This document shows, in pieces, positions 20,533 to 31,783 of a stretch of 64,000 nt of DNA; within the stretch, counting starts at the first letter, position 1; each line of letters begins with the position of its first letter. This DNA is from Adiantum capillus-veneris. Taxonomy: Eukaryota > Streptophyta > Polypodiopsida > Polypodiales > Pteridaceae. A program made the translations under genes and the position numbers. The notes beneath the pieces were generated by a model. It made no database searches. It was given only the letters and a program-made list of their open reading frames with translations, and was not told where the DNA came from. Location: NCBI GenBank assembly GCA_014529385.2, contig CM043945.1:91814112-91878111 (forward strand), given 5' to 3'.

Positions 20533-23500
20533 CTAGTCAGACGTCTCATCGCGTCCAAGCGGCGTATCTGTCGGATTCTGCAAAAAAAGACAATAAGACA
20601 GCTTTTAGTAAGTATAAACATATAACGACATTTATAAAACAATACAAAAAATAAAAAAGAGTAAACCCTAATACTAACCATGCCGCCGCGAGAACTGAGA
20701 ATGTCCATCAGGGCGTTTAAGCCCTTCCTGCCTGCGTACTCGCGCTCGTACGGTGTGGGATCACGTCCTATCATCGACCACTATCAAAACATACAAAGAT
20801 TTCATTATGTTAGAATTAAAAAACTCATAAACCCTAAACTATCGAACATAAAGAGGAATGTGAAAACACTTACAAAATCGGCCTCAAATGATGCCCATCC
20901 ACCGCTCCCCAAGTGGTGCGAGCTCCCTGCCTCTACTCGCGCTCTGGCTGCATCCTTTTGTTGCTTCCACTTGTCGGGATTCTCGCGCGCTGCTTTCTTC
21001 GCATTCTTCCAATCTTCTTTGGCCAACCAATCTAGCCTGTTCCACCCATTCTTGATTGCTTTTTGCACTTTGGAACGCTTGTGTTTGCAGTATTCGCGCA
21101 TTTGAATCTTCATCAGGTCTTCATTGAAGCGCTGATCCCGTGTTGGAACGGGAAACTCATCATGAAGTATGCTGATGACTCTGTTTTTTAAATCACTTGG
21201 TACTTCACTCCATTTGTTTAGTATGTAGTGTCTAAACAGCTGAGAGCAAAGACCACGCATGCCATGATTCCACAATCTTGAGTAAAACGCTTTTTGTCGA
21301 TTCGTTCCACCCTAAAATGTCGAACTTTACACCATGCTGCTGTGTATGACTTATACTACAACGAACAAAGATTATGAGTGGCCGTTCAAACGTTTATAAA
21401 TAAAGTCACTTGCTAGTCGTACATTGCAAACTTACCTTGGTCGCACAACCCCGAGAGTACTCCCACTCTTCCTCAGTCACTTCGTCACCGCATTGTTGTG
21501 CGCTTTTCAATTGGTTGTGCAACCATCTTAAGCTCATGAAGGTTGGTAGGCTCTCCAGAACCGCTGGATAGTGCATCGGTGGTCGTCTTTCCCGTCTCCA
21601 CTCGATTCGTGCCCTTTGTCGCTCTTGCTTTGCATCCTCATATTGTGAAATCCACTTTTGCATCACTGGATTGTGAAGCATGCAAAATCGGTTGATTTTA
21701 GCCTCTAGATCTTCCGTCATCTTCTTCTCAACACCGAGATTGCACATGACAATCCCAGATATGCGCTCATCATCTATGGTTCGCCATAGCGTGTCCCGGG
21801 ATTTATCAAATCCGTCTAGCCACTCTCCAATGTACACTAGGGACTCTGATACCAACCAACCTTCTGCCATGCTACCCTCCGGACGTGCCTTTTGACGCAC
21901 ATATCCCTTAAGCGTTTTCATGAAACGTTCTAAGAAGAACATCCATCTGGAATGAACTGTGCCAGCTATTTCCACCTCATCAACTATGTGAACAAGAAAA
22001 TGCACCTGAATGGTTAGCATTGTAGTAGGAAAATGTTTCTCAAACATGCACACAAGCTCCGCAGCATTTAGTTTGGCGAATGGTATGGAGTCTACGTTGA
22101 TCTCCTTTTGTGAGATCCATTGCACCAGCTTTGCAAGTTTGTAGATTGTGTTACGGATGTCGAGAGACAAACATCCCTCAATGGCAACCGGTAAAATAAA
22201 CTGTAAAGTATGTGCAGCAATGATATTAAAGTCCACATTTTATGCAATGATATTAAAGTCCACTATGAACGTACCTGACACATTTTATGCCAATCGTGTG
22301 ACTTCAAACCGGTAAGCTTTCCTTATTTAGTAAAACACGTTCGGAGCGAGTGCATTACGCCAGTGGGGGTCCGAAAAGATCGAATGGTCTCTTTTACTTT
22401 GCGTTCTTGGGCTCCTGTGAAAATCCATGGTCCTTTAGGGAGTTTTATCAATCCATCAGACGCTGTTTGCGGCCAATATTGCTCTATACGATCCACATTT
22501 CTAAGGTCAACTCTGGCTCCCAAAGTATCTTTCTTGCCGGTCAGATGGTCCCATAGTAGATTACCCACATTCTTGAATATGTGCATTGGATCGAGCAAGT
22601 GATTGATCATGATTCAGGGCCAGTATGGTAACTCGTACCATAGAGATAGTCTCTTCGTCCTTGGAGGCAATCCGTCATCGCACATCTCCTTCTGCTCTAA
22701 CCATGCTTGTGCAGACATCCTTGGTGGCTCTCTTCCCAAAAAGCCGTCGCGTAACACATGATTCTCTGGAAGATACGCTTGATGACCTTCGTAGATTTGC
22801 TTCTTCAGTGAGGGTGCCCTACGTGCATTCAGTCTAGGTCCACATGTGACACATGCTCTGTATCCGCTTGTTTGAAGCCCTGCATGTATACACATGATAA
22901 TAGATCAACTGTGGGAAAAAACAAGATTTACAATGTCTGAGTGAGGAGTGTCAATAGATCACCTGAGCATTCTGTTAGCCCGGGATAGTCATGCATGGTC
23001 CACATTAGAATGCCTCTGATCAAAGCATTCTGTCGTCCTGTGTGTCGGCTCATATCCACCACCTCTATGCCAATCCACAATTGTTGTAGCTCTTCCAATA
23101 GTGGACGAAGATACACATCCATATTCCCCACTTTATATCGCCCTGGCACAATCAAGCTTAGCCATAGGTGCCCCTTCTTCGTAGTCAACCACGGGGGAAT
23201 GTTGTAGTTGACGATGACAACGGGCCATACACTGTAAGATGTTGATCTTTGACCAAATGGATTTACGCCATCCATAGCCAGGCCTAAGCGCAAATTTCGA
23301 GCTTCCCTGGCAAAATCCGACCATGTTCCATCTATATGTTTCCAGGCTACGCAATCTGCAGGAATTCGTAGCACACCATCCGAAGATTTATTCTCCTCAT
23401 GCCATGATGCTAGGGCGGCCATGGACTTACATTCGAAGAAATGCTTGATGCGAGGAAGCAGAGGGAAATGTCGCAAAACCTTTTGTGGAATTTTTGTCCC

Positions 23501-24331
23501 GTGGAGATCTACTCGATATCTTTCGGAATCACATTTCGGACACTTCTCCATGTCTATGTATTCCCCTCTGAAAAGAATGCAGTCATTAGGACAAGCGTGG
23601 ATAGAATTGTAATCCATCCCCAAGTTTCGCAAAATCTTTCTTGCTTCATCTCGGGAATCTGGCATCACATTGTCCGCTGGTAGTATGTGCTCTTTCAGCA
23701 ATCTACACAACATCAAAATATGATACAGTCGTGTAAAAATCTATCAAATCATTATACATTTAGAGTTTTATTAAAGTAAACTAATTATAATAGATCACCT
23801 GAAAAGCGCTGTGACGCTAGTGTCACTCCATCCAAACTTTGCATGCATGTTGAGAAGAACCAGGAGTGCTTTCAATCTAGACATACGTGCTCCATTATAC
23901 AATGGCGTATCGGCTTCACTTTTCATATCATCATAGATAAGCCTTTCTGAATCCATGATCGTCTCGATCATTTCATCAATCTCGGGCTCAAACATTGCCT
24001 CGTTGGGAATGTGCTCTGCATGATCATCCCCCGAGCTGTCAGAGTCTACATCTTGTGGCCTCACATATGTTGCTTGACCAAAGCGCCTGCGAACACGTCT
24101 ATTGGGTTGCAAGATTGCTGCTTGTTGGCCAGCGTCATAGTCCGACGATTTATAATTGGCAACAACTCGATCTATAATAGATGGATCGAACTCGCCAAAT
24201 TCGCGAACGTGCTGCAAAGAAACACGTCTTCTCCGTCGCACAGCATGCTTGCATTGATTACAAGGACATAAGACCCTCGTTGAGAGATAGGTGTTTCGGT
24301 TGGACGGTCCCACATCCTCGTCACTACTCAT
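20533..24331 (-). pseudogene. TNP2-class transposase gene of CAC, seven exons, two stops
   Basis: ATG at 24331. Exons by canonical GT-AG junctions that keep frame: 24331-23799, 23702-22963, 22879-22275, 22200-21436, 21311-20874, 20780-20679, 20577-20533. Exon 1 is the transposase-associated domain with its cysteine motif (CPCNQCKHAV). Exons 2-3 form the TNP2 catalytic region (ACPNDCILFRGEY, MDGVNPFGQRST, VVIVNYNIPPWL, DPMHIFKNV, LKSHDWHKM). Exon 4 carries the following plant transposase domain (HFLVHIVDEVEIAG). Exon 5 is Lys/Arg-rich and may bind DNA. In-frame stops are TGA at 22614-22616 and TAA at 22323-22325. Otherwise the gene looks undamaged, so inactivation is probably recent. The last exon boundaries are less sure. 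Confidence 0.85.
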
Positions 24332-24393
24332 AATGAGGATAAAAAACTTATAACCTGGACAACAAATTTAATATTCTATTGGCATTCTTCGTC

Positions 24394-24396
<3 letters not shown>

Positions 24397-24440
<44 letters not shown>
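24397..24440. repeat. (TC)n microsatellite
   Basis: About 22 TC repeats upstream of the transposase gene of CAC. A second mixed CT/GT/GA low-complexity zone is at 25790-26250. Confidence 0.95.
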
Positions 24441-24441
<1 letters not shown>

Positions 24442-24873
24442 ACCTCACATTCTCTAGTCATGTTTAATCCCCACACACCTCGGTCTAGAGGTGCACGGAG
24501 ATCAGAACCACCGGGTTATAATCTCGTCTTTATTGGTCAATACCTATATTTGTGGGTACAAGAAATCTACACACCCATGTCTACATGATACTGCATGTAG
24601 TGGACAAAACCCCTTTGCCTCTTCTCTAGCTGTAGCACTTCACAGCATCTTAACATCTTTTCACAGTAGATCTTTTCACTGTTCGTCTAACTCTAAACCC
24701 TAAACCGTAAATAATTCTTGCGTGGACTCGATCTAACGTAAATAAGCGTAAATCTAAATAAACGTAAATCTAACTAAAAATAAACCTAAATCTAATTTAA
24801 CGTAAGTCTACATCTAACCTAATCTTTAACGTCTTTTGGGATAGTTTCCTACAACGTTAAAACTCTCTTCTTC

Positions 24874-24875
<2 letters not shown>

Positions 24876-24953
<78 letters not shown>
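24876..24953. repeat. (TG)n microsatellite
   Basis: About 39 uninterrupted TG repeats within the first copy of the duplicated block in CAC. Confidence 0.95.
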
Positions 24954-24959
<6 letters not shown>

Positions 24960-25093
24960 ACCTAAATAAACCTAAGTCTAATCTAATATAACATAAATCT
25001 AAATCTAACGTAAATTATGTTATATTAAAAACAAAGAACTAAACTAACAGGGATTATAAGAACCTTAAAACTGATTTAACACATAATTTTCCC

Positions 25094-25453
25094 CTAAACT
25101 CGGCAAGATTTGGCATTCTCATCACTAAAGATGTGAGAGTTAACTTTCGGCGGTGACGTTGCCTCATCTCCATCCACATCTGACGACAGCAATTGGCCCT
25201 TTAGACCGTTCTTGCTCTTGTTACTAACTTTGAAGTTGCTGTTGAATGACTAGAGGTTGTCTAGATGGTCATTGTGTCGGGGATGTAGTGACTCTTGCCG
25301 CCCTGAAGATCCACCTTCTTCCCTATCTTCTGAAGACATTTCACCAGTACTTTTGGATCGACGGAGCCCACCATGAGTGAAGGCAGCAATACCCTATATT
25401 CTATTGAGGGCTTTCTTCACCCGCTTCATGCAGGCATCGCAGTCTATGGAGAC
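25094..25453 (-). pseudogene. Possible captured host exon with HMA-like metal-binding motif
   Basis: Minus frame starting directly after an acceptor-like TTTAG: VSIDCDACMKRVKKALNRI, one TAG, then GIAAFTHGGLRRSKSTGEMS and about 70 more codons (one further TAG) to a stop at 25094. The DCDACMKRVKKAL segment matches the CxxC loop and first helix of heavy-metal-associated domains, which bind metal ions through the two cysteines in plant isoprenylated metal-binding proteins. The rest is Ser/Asp-rich and not recognised. It lies between the transposase gene and the right end of CAC. CACTA elements are known to carry host gene fragments. It could instead be a diverged second protein of the transposon. 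Confidence 0.45.
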
Positions 25454-25799
25454 CTAAATCTAATCTAATATAACGTAAATCTAAATCTAGCGTAAATAAA
25501 CCTAAATCTAATTTAATGTAAGTCTACATATAACCTAATCTTTAACGTCTTTTAAGATAGTTTCCTACGACGTTATAACTCTCTTCTTCTTGTGTGTGTA
25601 CGCGTGTGTGGATGTGTGTGCCAATAAAAAGAGATAAATGGTATAACCTTTCTATCACCCATGCAAAGTATGATAGATTGATTATGCCATTTCCCTCTTG
25701 AATAATAGGTCTTGAGTTCAACTCCTCGTCGACTAGATCTTTAGGTCTTTTAATTTTAATTAGTTTCCTACGACGTTAAATTAGTTTCTCTCTCTTTCT

Positions 25800-25990
25800 C
25801 TCTCAATGTGTGTGTGTTTTTTTGGATCGTATGCATGTTTTCTCTCTCTTTTCCTCTCTCAATGTGTGCGTTTTTTGTTTATGCATGTTCTCTCTCTCTT
25901 TTCCTCTCTCAATGCGTGCGTTTTTTGTTTATGCATGCTCTCTCTCTCTTTTCCTCTCTCAATGTGTGTGTGCATTCTTTGTTTATGTAT
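25800..25990. repeat. ~50-bp tandem repeat, CT-rich
   Basis: Three to four units with CTCTCTTTTCCTCTCTCAAT followed by GTGTGCGTTTTTTGTTTATG. The Leu/Ser/Cys-rich frames over 25806-26300 derive from this and neighbouring simple repeats. Confidence 0.85.
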
Positions 25991-26024
25991 GTGTGTGTGC
26001 GTTTTTGTTTTTGTTTGTACTCTC

Positions 26025-26063
<39 letters not shown>

Positions 26064-26082
26064 AACACTATGTGTGTGTGTA

Positions 26083-26117
<35 letters not shown>

Positions 26118-26179
26118 AAGAGGGGAAGGGAACATGAGAATGAGGAGAGGGAAGGAGCATACCTGGCTCTCCTTCCTCT

Positions 26180-26212
<33 letters not shown>

Positions 26213-26277
26213 GAGAAGAAAAAGAGAGAGAGAGAGAGAGAGGGAGAGCGTTACCTGCTCCTTGCTTGAGGGCGCCG

Positions 26278-26306
26278 AAAAACTCAGATCTGAGATCTGA
26301 GTTTTT
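26278..26306. repeat. 29-bp inverted repeat near the right end of CAC
   Basis: Two arms of AAAAACTCAGATCT and its complement around a central G. It lies just inside the right subterminal repeats. It could form a hairpin; no function is shown. Confidence 0.7.
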
Positions 26307-26335
26307 GGGCGCGCTCGGTTATTTTTTTAGCCCAG

Positions 26336-26440
26336 CGGGCGTCGGTATGAGCGTCGCAAATTGACAAAGAAAGTTGCGACGCTCATAGCGATGACGGGAA
26401 TATTTTTTTTGAGCGTCGCTGTGTGAGCGTCGCTAATATG
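26336..26440. repeat. Right subterminal repeats of CAC
   Basis: About six copies of GCGTCG/CGACGC in both orientations (GAGCGTCGC, TTGCGACGCTC, TGAGCGTCGCTAA), the counterpart of the left array. Confidence 0.85.
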
Positions 26441-26460
26441 AATATCCTCTTGTAGTGTTA

Positions 26461-27184
26461 CAGCTTCCGCCCAAAGCTCAAGCGGTAGGGCTGCATGTAG
26501 ACGCATGCTTCGTGCTCGCTCCATGATTGTCCTGTTCATCCTTTCCAAAATCCCATTTTGTTGAGGTGTCCTTGGGGTTGTCCTTTGCCTCTGAATGTCA
26601 TTGCTAGCACAAAAGCTTTCAAAAGCTTGGCTGCAATATTCACCTCCATTGTCAGATCTGAGGCATTTATCCTTGGTACCTGTTTCATTCTCCACAAAGG
26701 CTTTCCACCTTTGAAATATGGAAAATACATCGGATTTATTCTTCATGACATAAACCCATGATTTTCTAGTCACATCGTCTATGAATGTTACATAGTACAA
26801 TGAGCCACCAAGTGATGGTGTACTTGCAGGACCCCAAACATCAGAATGAACCAACTCAAGTTTTCTATTTTTTCTTTCATTTCCTGATTTTTGAAATTTT
26901 ACCCTCTTTTGTTTACCATAAACACAATCTTCACAGAACTCTAAGTCCACTTCTTTCAAACCTGGTAGAAGCTTCTTTGTTTGAAGGATTTGCATTCCTT
27001 TGGCACTCATATGCCCAAGTCGGTAGTGCCACACCACACTGTCAACTTCTATAGTTGCTGCACAAGCTGAAGGTTGCGTGCTAACAATACACAAGTAAAG
27101 TGTACCAACTTTTTCTAGCAACCACCAAAGATCCCTTTGAGATCTTCCACCGTTTGTTTCCGAATGCAATGCTGTGACCTTCAT
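26461..27184 (-). pseudogene. Integrase N-terminal and core part of T2
   Basis: WHYRLGHMSAKGM and CEDCVYGKQKRV (HHCC finger), HSDVWGPAST, VTFIDDVTRKSWVYVMKNKS, RSDNGGEYCSQ and PQQNGILERMN. The D, D, E residues and the Tyr codons lost in T1 are present here. It ends at 26461 where CAC is inserted; the open frame beyond that point is transposon sequence. The beginning is out of frame with protease by one base, as in T1. Confidence 0.85.
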
Positions 27185-28286
27185 CGTCCAATTGTCCTGT
27201 AGAGATCAAATTTTTGCGAAAAGAAGGAACATGCCTCACATCTTTAAGCTTCCATTCATTTCCGTTAGCAGTTTTGATAGAAATTGTACCTTTGCCGACA
27301 ATCTCACAAGCTTCATCATCTCCCAAGTATACATACCCAAAATTACCTTTGGTGTAGTCTTGGAAATGTTGCTTATGTGGTGTCGCATGGAATGAAGCCC
27401 CGGAATCTACTATCCAGGAATTAGACACATTGTCTAATGAGAGAATTAGAGCATCTTGCTCTACTTTACCTGTCACATTGGCCTCCGATGTTGGCTTGTT
27501 GTCTTGAGACTCTGTCTCCTTCTTCTTCTTCGACCAGCAATCCTTCTTGACGTGGCCCTTCTTGCCGTAGTTCCAACATTCAAGAACTAACTTTGTGCGT
27601 GACTTGCTCCGCCTTGAGCGATCACGACCCTTTTGGTTTTTGAACCTCTCCTTAGGCCTTCCTCTTGTTTCCCCTGATAGTGCAGCACTTGATGATTCTC
27701 CTGTGCTTCTCCTTCGCATTTCCTTGCTTAGGAGAACACCCACAACATCATCAAACTTAAGGGTATTTGTACCAGAGATAGAATTACTTACAGCCATCAC
27801 AAGGCTGTCCCAACTATCCGGTAGAGATGATAGTATAAGGAGAGCTCGCACTTCGTCATCGAAATTGATTTTCACCGATCGAAGTTGACTTATGTTTGTG
27901 TTAAAGTCATTTAGGTGTTCTGCAACTGAACCATTCTCTGCCATCTTTAGATTGAACAAGCGCTTCATAAGAAATACCTTATTGGATGCCGATGGTTTCT
28001 CGTAGAAGTCGTCAAGTGACTTCATCAAGTCCTCCGTGGTCTTCATCTCCGAAACATTGAAGGCCACCGTTGATGCCAAGCTTAACCGGATTGTTCCCGG
28101 CTCCTTTCGATCAAGGACAATCCATGCTTCATCTGCCATTGTTGCAGGCTTCTTCGCAAGACCGCCTAGTGGCAAATAGACGTCCTTCTGGTAGAGATAG
28201 TCTTCAATCTGCATCTTCCAATGTTGGTAGTTTTTGTCGTTGAACTTCTCAATCTTGAGCTTCCCCTCCTCTGCCATAACTCCCAC
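27081..28286 (-). pseudogene. gag and protease of copia copy T2
   Basis: Single frame of 401 codons from ATG 28286 (MGVMAEEGKLKIEKFNDKNY), without the TGA seen in T1. Gag core is intact. The zinc knuckle reads CWNYGKKGHVKKDC: the second cysteine is Tyr, so zinc and RNA binding should be lost. Protease site WIVDSGASFHATPH is intact. The frame stops at 27081 and integrase is one base out of register, as in T1, so this shift predates the duplication or was present in the inserted copy. Confidence 0.85.
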
Positions 28287-28350
28287 TCAATTCAAGGAAT
28301 CCTTTCCTTGAGATAATTTAGCTACGAGCAAACCTTGCTCTGATACCAGT

Positions 28351-29150
28351 TGTTAGGAAATAAGACGTAGCTAAATAGATTTTTTGAGTAGATTACTTAA
28401 TGGAGAGAGATAGATTTCACACACAAGAGATTATAGAGTAGAGAGAGAGAGAGAGTACACACGATATACGTGGTTCACCCAATGTGGGCTACCTCCACGA
28501 GAAAGCAGCCACTCAATGGCTTTAGCACTTCAAAAGAAGAAGTAGTTTACAAAGGGATTAAACCCTTGATAGAGCTCCCGCCTTGCTTCATTCTCACCAC
28601 CTCACACTCACCATGTTGCATCAACTTCACACTATGAAATGTGTGTAGAAATGGCCTCCTTTAATAGGCCAAAAGGGCTGTCCTCTCTTATGAGAGGCAG
28701 CCATGTGTAGCCGCCCTTGTGCGAATAAGTCCAAATCGGACCCTCCAATCCGCCCATGTGTGGCTGCCTTTGAGAAGACAAGTCCGCTTTTGAATTCGGC
28801 CACCGGCCACTGGCCATTGACTCCGGACCACCGGCCACCAGCCATTGACTTCCGACCACCGGCCATCGTCCATTGACTACCGGCCACCAGCCAACCGACC
28901 GGTTGTTTTTCGACCACTTTTCGGCCGTCGTCTGGCCATAATATTCCGGCGGAAAGAAATATTCCGGTGAAAAAAAAATGAAGGCCCCCGAGGCCTCTAA
29001 AGTTGCCCTTGATTCTTGTCCGTGAAAATTTTGGTTTCTGATGAGTGATTTTTCTTCATGCACGATGGCTTCTCCTCATAATGGGGGCCTTACAAATAAG
29101 CACTTTTACCACAGAAAAATACAAGGGTAAATCAAGCTCCATACTTAACA
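28351..29150 (-). repeat. Right LTR of array T (5' LTR of T2)
   Basis: Plus view TGTTAGGAAATAAGACG to CATACTTAACA, followed by CCTAC (29151-29155). It differs from the left LTR at well over ten sites, mainly in the GGCC repeat block and near the end. Confidence 0.9.
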
Positions 29151-29326
29151 CCTACAATGAAGGAAAAGGCACGCAAGATGTTCGAGAACTACAAAGACGT
29201 ATTTTCCTGGGAACACACAGACCTGAAAGAGGTGGATCCCGAAGTATGCCAGCACAGGATACCGTTGAAGCGAGATGCTCGGCTAGTAAGACTGCAAAGA
29301 TACCGAATGAACCCCAACTATGCTAA
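29151..29326 (+). pseudogene. RT start of element H, between two insertions
   Basis: Reads KEKARKMFENYKDVFSWEHT, LKEVDPEVCQHRIPLK and RYRMNPNYA, the region just before gypsy RT fingers. It continues exactly at 54832 with AKKVKEEIDNLLKAGFI. The left side continues the frame that ended at 12229. Confidence 0.8.
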
Positions 29327-29501
29327 CACTAGTTCTGTAAATTGGACACTTAAGTGTTATGAGACACTAAAGTGTCCTGTTTTTCTACCATGTTTTGGCA
29401 ATTTATTTGTCAAGCTAGAAAGAATTTTTTTACACCTTGCTTCTACTATAGATTGGTTATGAGGAAAAGAAAACAATGGATTTTTCTCCATATCAAAATA
29501 C

Positions 29502-29728
29502 TGTTACCATATACATGTGGTAGTGATGTGTGTGAACACACTAGGACCGCCGGGGCATTTTTTCCCTCTTTAGGAGGTTTTTTCCCCCGTGCATTGTATA
29601 TACGCCCATCACTCTAGGGCTACCTATCTTTCCATTGCACACTAAGTAACACACTCTCTATTGTGTGCCTTGAGCTTCCTTCGTCTTCTCCAAGCTATGT
29701 GTGTTTCTCTGCAACCCTAATTCCAACA
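29502..29728 (+). repeat. 5' LTR of copia A
   Basis: TGTTACCATATACATG to AATTCCAACA. A TATATA at about 29597-29602 is a possible promoter. GTGTGTGAACACAC near the start is a small inverted repeat. Confidence 0.95.
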
Positions 29729-29730
29729 AT

Positions 29731-29742
29731 TGGTATCAGAGC
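29731..29742 (+). promoter_or_regulatory. Primer-binding site of copia A (tRNA-Met)
   Basis: TGGTATCAGAGC two bases after the LTR. The following 29743-30090 is the untranslated leader; nothing else is seen in it. Confidence 0.9.
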
Positions 29743-30090
29743 AGGTCACGTCCTCCCGGGCTTAGTCGCCAGCTGCTCCAGCACACGCCTGCTCACTTTC
29801 TCCGATTTCAGCGAGCTTTGGCGAGCGTTCGCAGGTCGACAAATATTTTGGGGGTGCTCGTAGATCTCGATCTGCTCAGAATTTTGATTTGGGCTCATTT
29901 CGGCCTCCGTTTCCACTACGGGCAGTACTGCACAGGCTATTTTGTCATTTTGTGCAGATTTTCTGTCAGTGCCGTTTTTTGCATAACAGGTGCCTTATAG
30001 TCTTCTACGGTTTGTGCTATATAGCACAAGTTGTTCCCGCTCCATTTCTCCTATTTTCGGGCAGTTTTCACATCAGGTGCAGCATTTACC

Positions 30091-31783
30091 ATGGCTGACA
30101 ACAACAACACAGATGTGTTCAAGATGTTTGCTGCTGAGGACAGGTTGGATGGGGACAACTACCCTATGTGGGCTTATATGATGCAACATGTTCTTGTGTC
30201 AAAAGGTGTCTGGAACATTGTGCAGGGCATTGATGTACGTCCTGGTTCTGAAGATGTAGGCGATGTTGAGGATGTTGCAGGTCTTGCTGCAAGGATTGCA
30301 GCTGTTAGAGTTGTTTTGCCTACGGCAGAACAAGCTCGTTGGGATGTTAAGGATGTGCAGGCTCATGCATTGATTGCGTTGTCTGTGAAGCGCACCATTA
30401 TTCCTCACTTCCGTTCAACAAAATCTGCAAAACAGGCTTGGGATATTCTAGCAGGTCTTTATGCAAGCCGCAATGAGGCTAAAATTGCTTTGCTGCGTAA
30501 AGAGCTAGAGTCAAAGATTATGCATGAGGAAGATGATATGGACACTTTCCTTGCTAGTGTCAAGGATATCAATGAGCAACTCATTTCTGCAGGTGAAGTC
30601 ATTTCGGACAGTTCCCTTGTGCAGACTGTTCTTGATGCCTTACCAGATTCCTACCAGACTTTTGCTAATACTTGGAGATTGATGACCCAAGGAAATCCTG
30701 AAGTTGTCAAGTTTGATGGGTTATGCACATTGCTGTTGCAAGAGTCACTTTCTAGAAAAAACAGGACTAGGCAGCGTGCAGTTGAACAGGCTTTTATTGC
30801 TTCTCAAAGAAAGGGTGGTAACAGTAATGCAGCCACTTCTTATGGTTCTGCTGCGAGTGGCAAAAATTCTGTTCCTAATGCTTCTGGTGGCAGCACTTCG
30901 TCTGGCAATTCTGGTGATAAGGGCAAAAAGAAGATGCGTTGCCATTATTGTAAAGCCAATGATCACTTGATCAAGTCGTGTCCTAAGTTGAAGGCCAAAG
31001 AGGCTAAGAAGAAAGAGGGTGGTTCCACTGCAAATGCTGGTTCCACTACAAATGCAGCCATTGTTGAGTCTTCTGTGAAAGGAGATTGTGATGCTGATGT
31101 TGATGCAGAATGGGCTTTTAGCGCAGAGTGCACTTACAATCCTGCTGTCCATGATGCATGCTTGTCAGTTGCTGCAGATTCACATGTGTGGTATTTCGAC
31201 AGTGGTGCTACAAAGCACATTACCTCACATCGTGAATTGTTTGCCTCTCTCAAGTCTGTCCCTCATGGGAATTCAGTCACTTGTGCCAACAACGCCTCTT
31301 ATCCAGTTCAGGGAGTTGGAAAGATTGTGCTCACTGCTGCTAATGGCAGTTCCTTCACACTTGTTGATGCACTTTATGTACCTGGGATCAAGAAGAATCT
31401 CTTGTCTGTATCCGCACTTGCTAGACTTGGACTTGTAGTCAAATTTGTGGATGACAGATGTACAGTTCATGATCTCAGTTTTGGTGATGAAATTGTTGCA
31501 TCTGGGCTTTTGTGCCGTGGGCTGTATAAGCTCACTTTGTATGACAAGTGTGGACAAAATTTTGCAAATGCTGTTGCAGATTCAAGGGCTATTTCAGATG
31601 CAAAACTTTGGCATGCACGTTTTGGTCATCTGAATTTTGCCAGTTTGCTGCGTTTGCAGAAATCTGAGATGGTTGCTTCTTTGCCGCCTCTTGAAGCACC
31701 TGTCAAACATGTTTGTGAAGGCTGTATTCTGGGTAAAATGCAGCGTTCTAAGTTTCCAAAGGATGGTTTAGTTAGGGCCACAT
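30091..31783 (+). pseudogene. gag, protease and integrase finger of copia A, cut by G
   Basis: Start ATG 30091 (MADNNNTDVFKMFAAEDRL). Gag: LDGDNYPMWAYMMQHVLV, QAWDILAGLYASRNEAK, DALPDSYQTFANTW. Nucleocapsid CCHC knuckle CHYCKANDHLIKSC. Protease WYFDSGATKHITSH. Integrase finger WHARFGHLNFASLL and CEGCILGKMQRSKF. The frame is open throughout and ends at the G insertion, 3' to the CACAT target at 31779-31783. The reading frame in the window continues about 19 codons into the LTR of G, which is not real coding. Confidence 0.9.

Larger units (their letters stand above)
24764..25610. repeat. Duplicated AT-rich block inside CAC
   Basis: A block of about 130 bp (roughly 24764-24895) recurs at about 25485-25610. 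Both contain AACCTAATCTTTAACGTCTT, then GATAGTTTCCTAC and CTCTCTTCTTCTTGTGTGTG. The intervals also hold many TAAATCTAA/AACCTAAA strings. A third partial copy (AGTTTCCTACGACGTTA) is near 25762. No gene is seen in 24340-25090. Confidence 0.75.
19947..26457 (-). mobile_element. CACTA (En/Spm) DNA transposon CAC
   Basis: Complete 6,511-bp element. Ends are CACTACAAGAGG at 19947 and its inverted copy CCTCTTGTAGTG at 26446-26457, with the 3-bp target duplication TTA at 19944-19946 and 26458-26460. Both ends carry arrays of a GCGACG-type subterminal repeat. It encodes a seven-exon TNP2-class transposase on the minus strand and has a possible captured host exon. It sits in the integrase region of T2, so it is younger than T. 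Two stops in the transposase suggest it is no longer autonomous. Confidence 0.95.
12230..29150 (-). mobile_element. Copia array T: LTR-internal-LTR-internal-LTR
   Basis: Three LTRs of 799, 798 and 800 bp (12230-13028, 17029-17826, 28351-29150) enclose two internal regions of 4,000 and about 4,010 bp once element CAC is removed. Both internal regions encode gag, protease, integrase, RT and RNase H in copia order on the minus strand, and both have a tRNA-Met primer site and a purine tract. A single 5-bp duplication, CCTAC, flanks the whole array, and no duplication flanks the middle LTR. This fits one insertion followed by unequal recombination between LTRs. Gag and pol resemble plant Tork-type copia elements. 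Confidence 0.85.

Noticed and set aside
24680-24720. Telomere-like CCCTAAA strings
   Set aside because: Only two partial units within an AT-rich block.
25806-26300. Leu/Ser/Cys-rich open frames in three registers
   Set aside because: Made of CT, GT and GA simple repeats; open in several frames at once.
26327-26460. Extension of T2 integrase into the CACTA element as a fusion protein
   Set aside because: The reading frame continues by chance into the transposon end.
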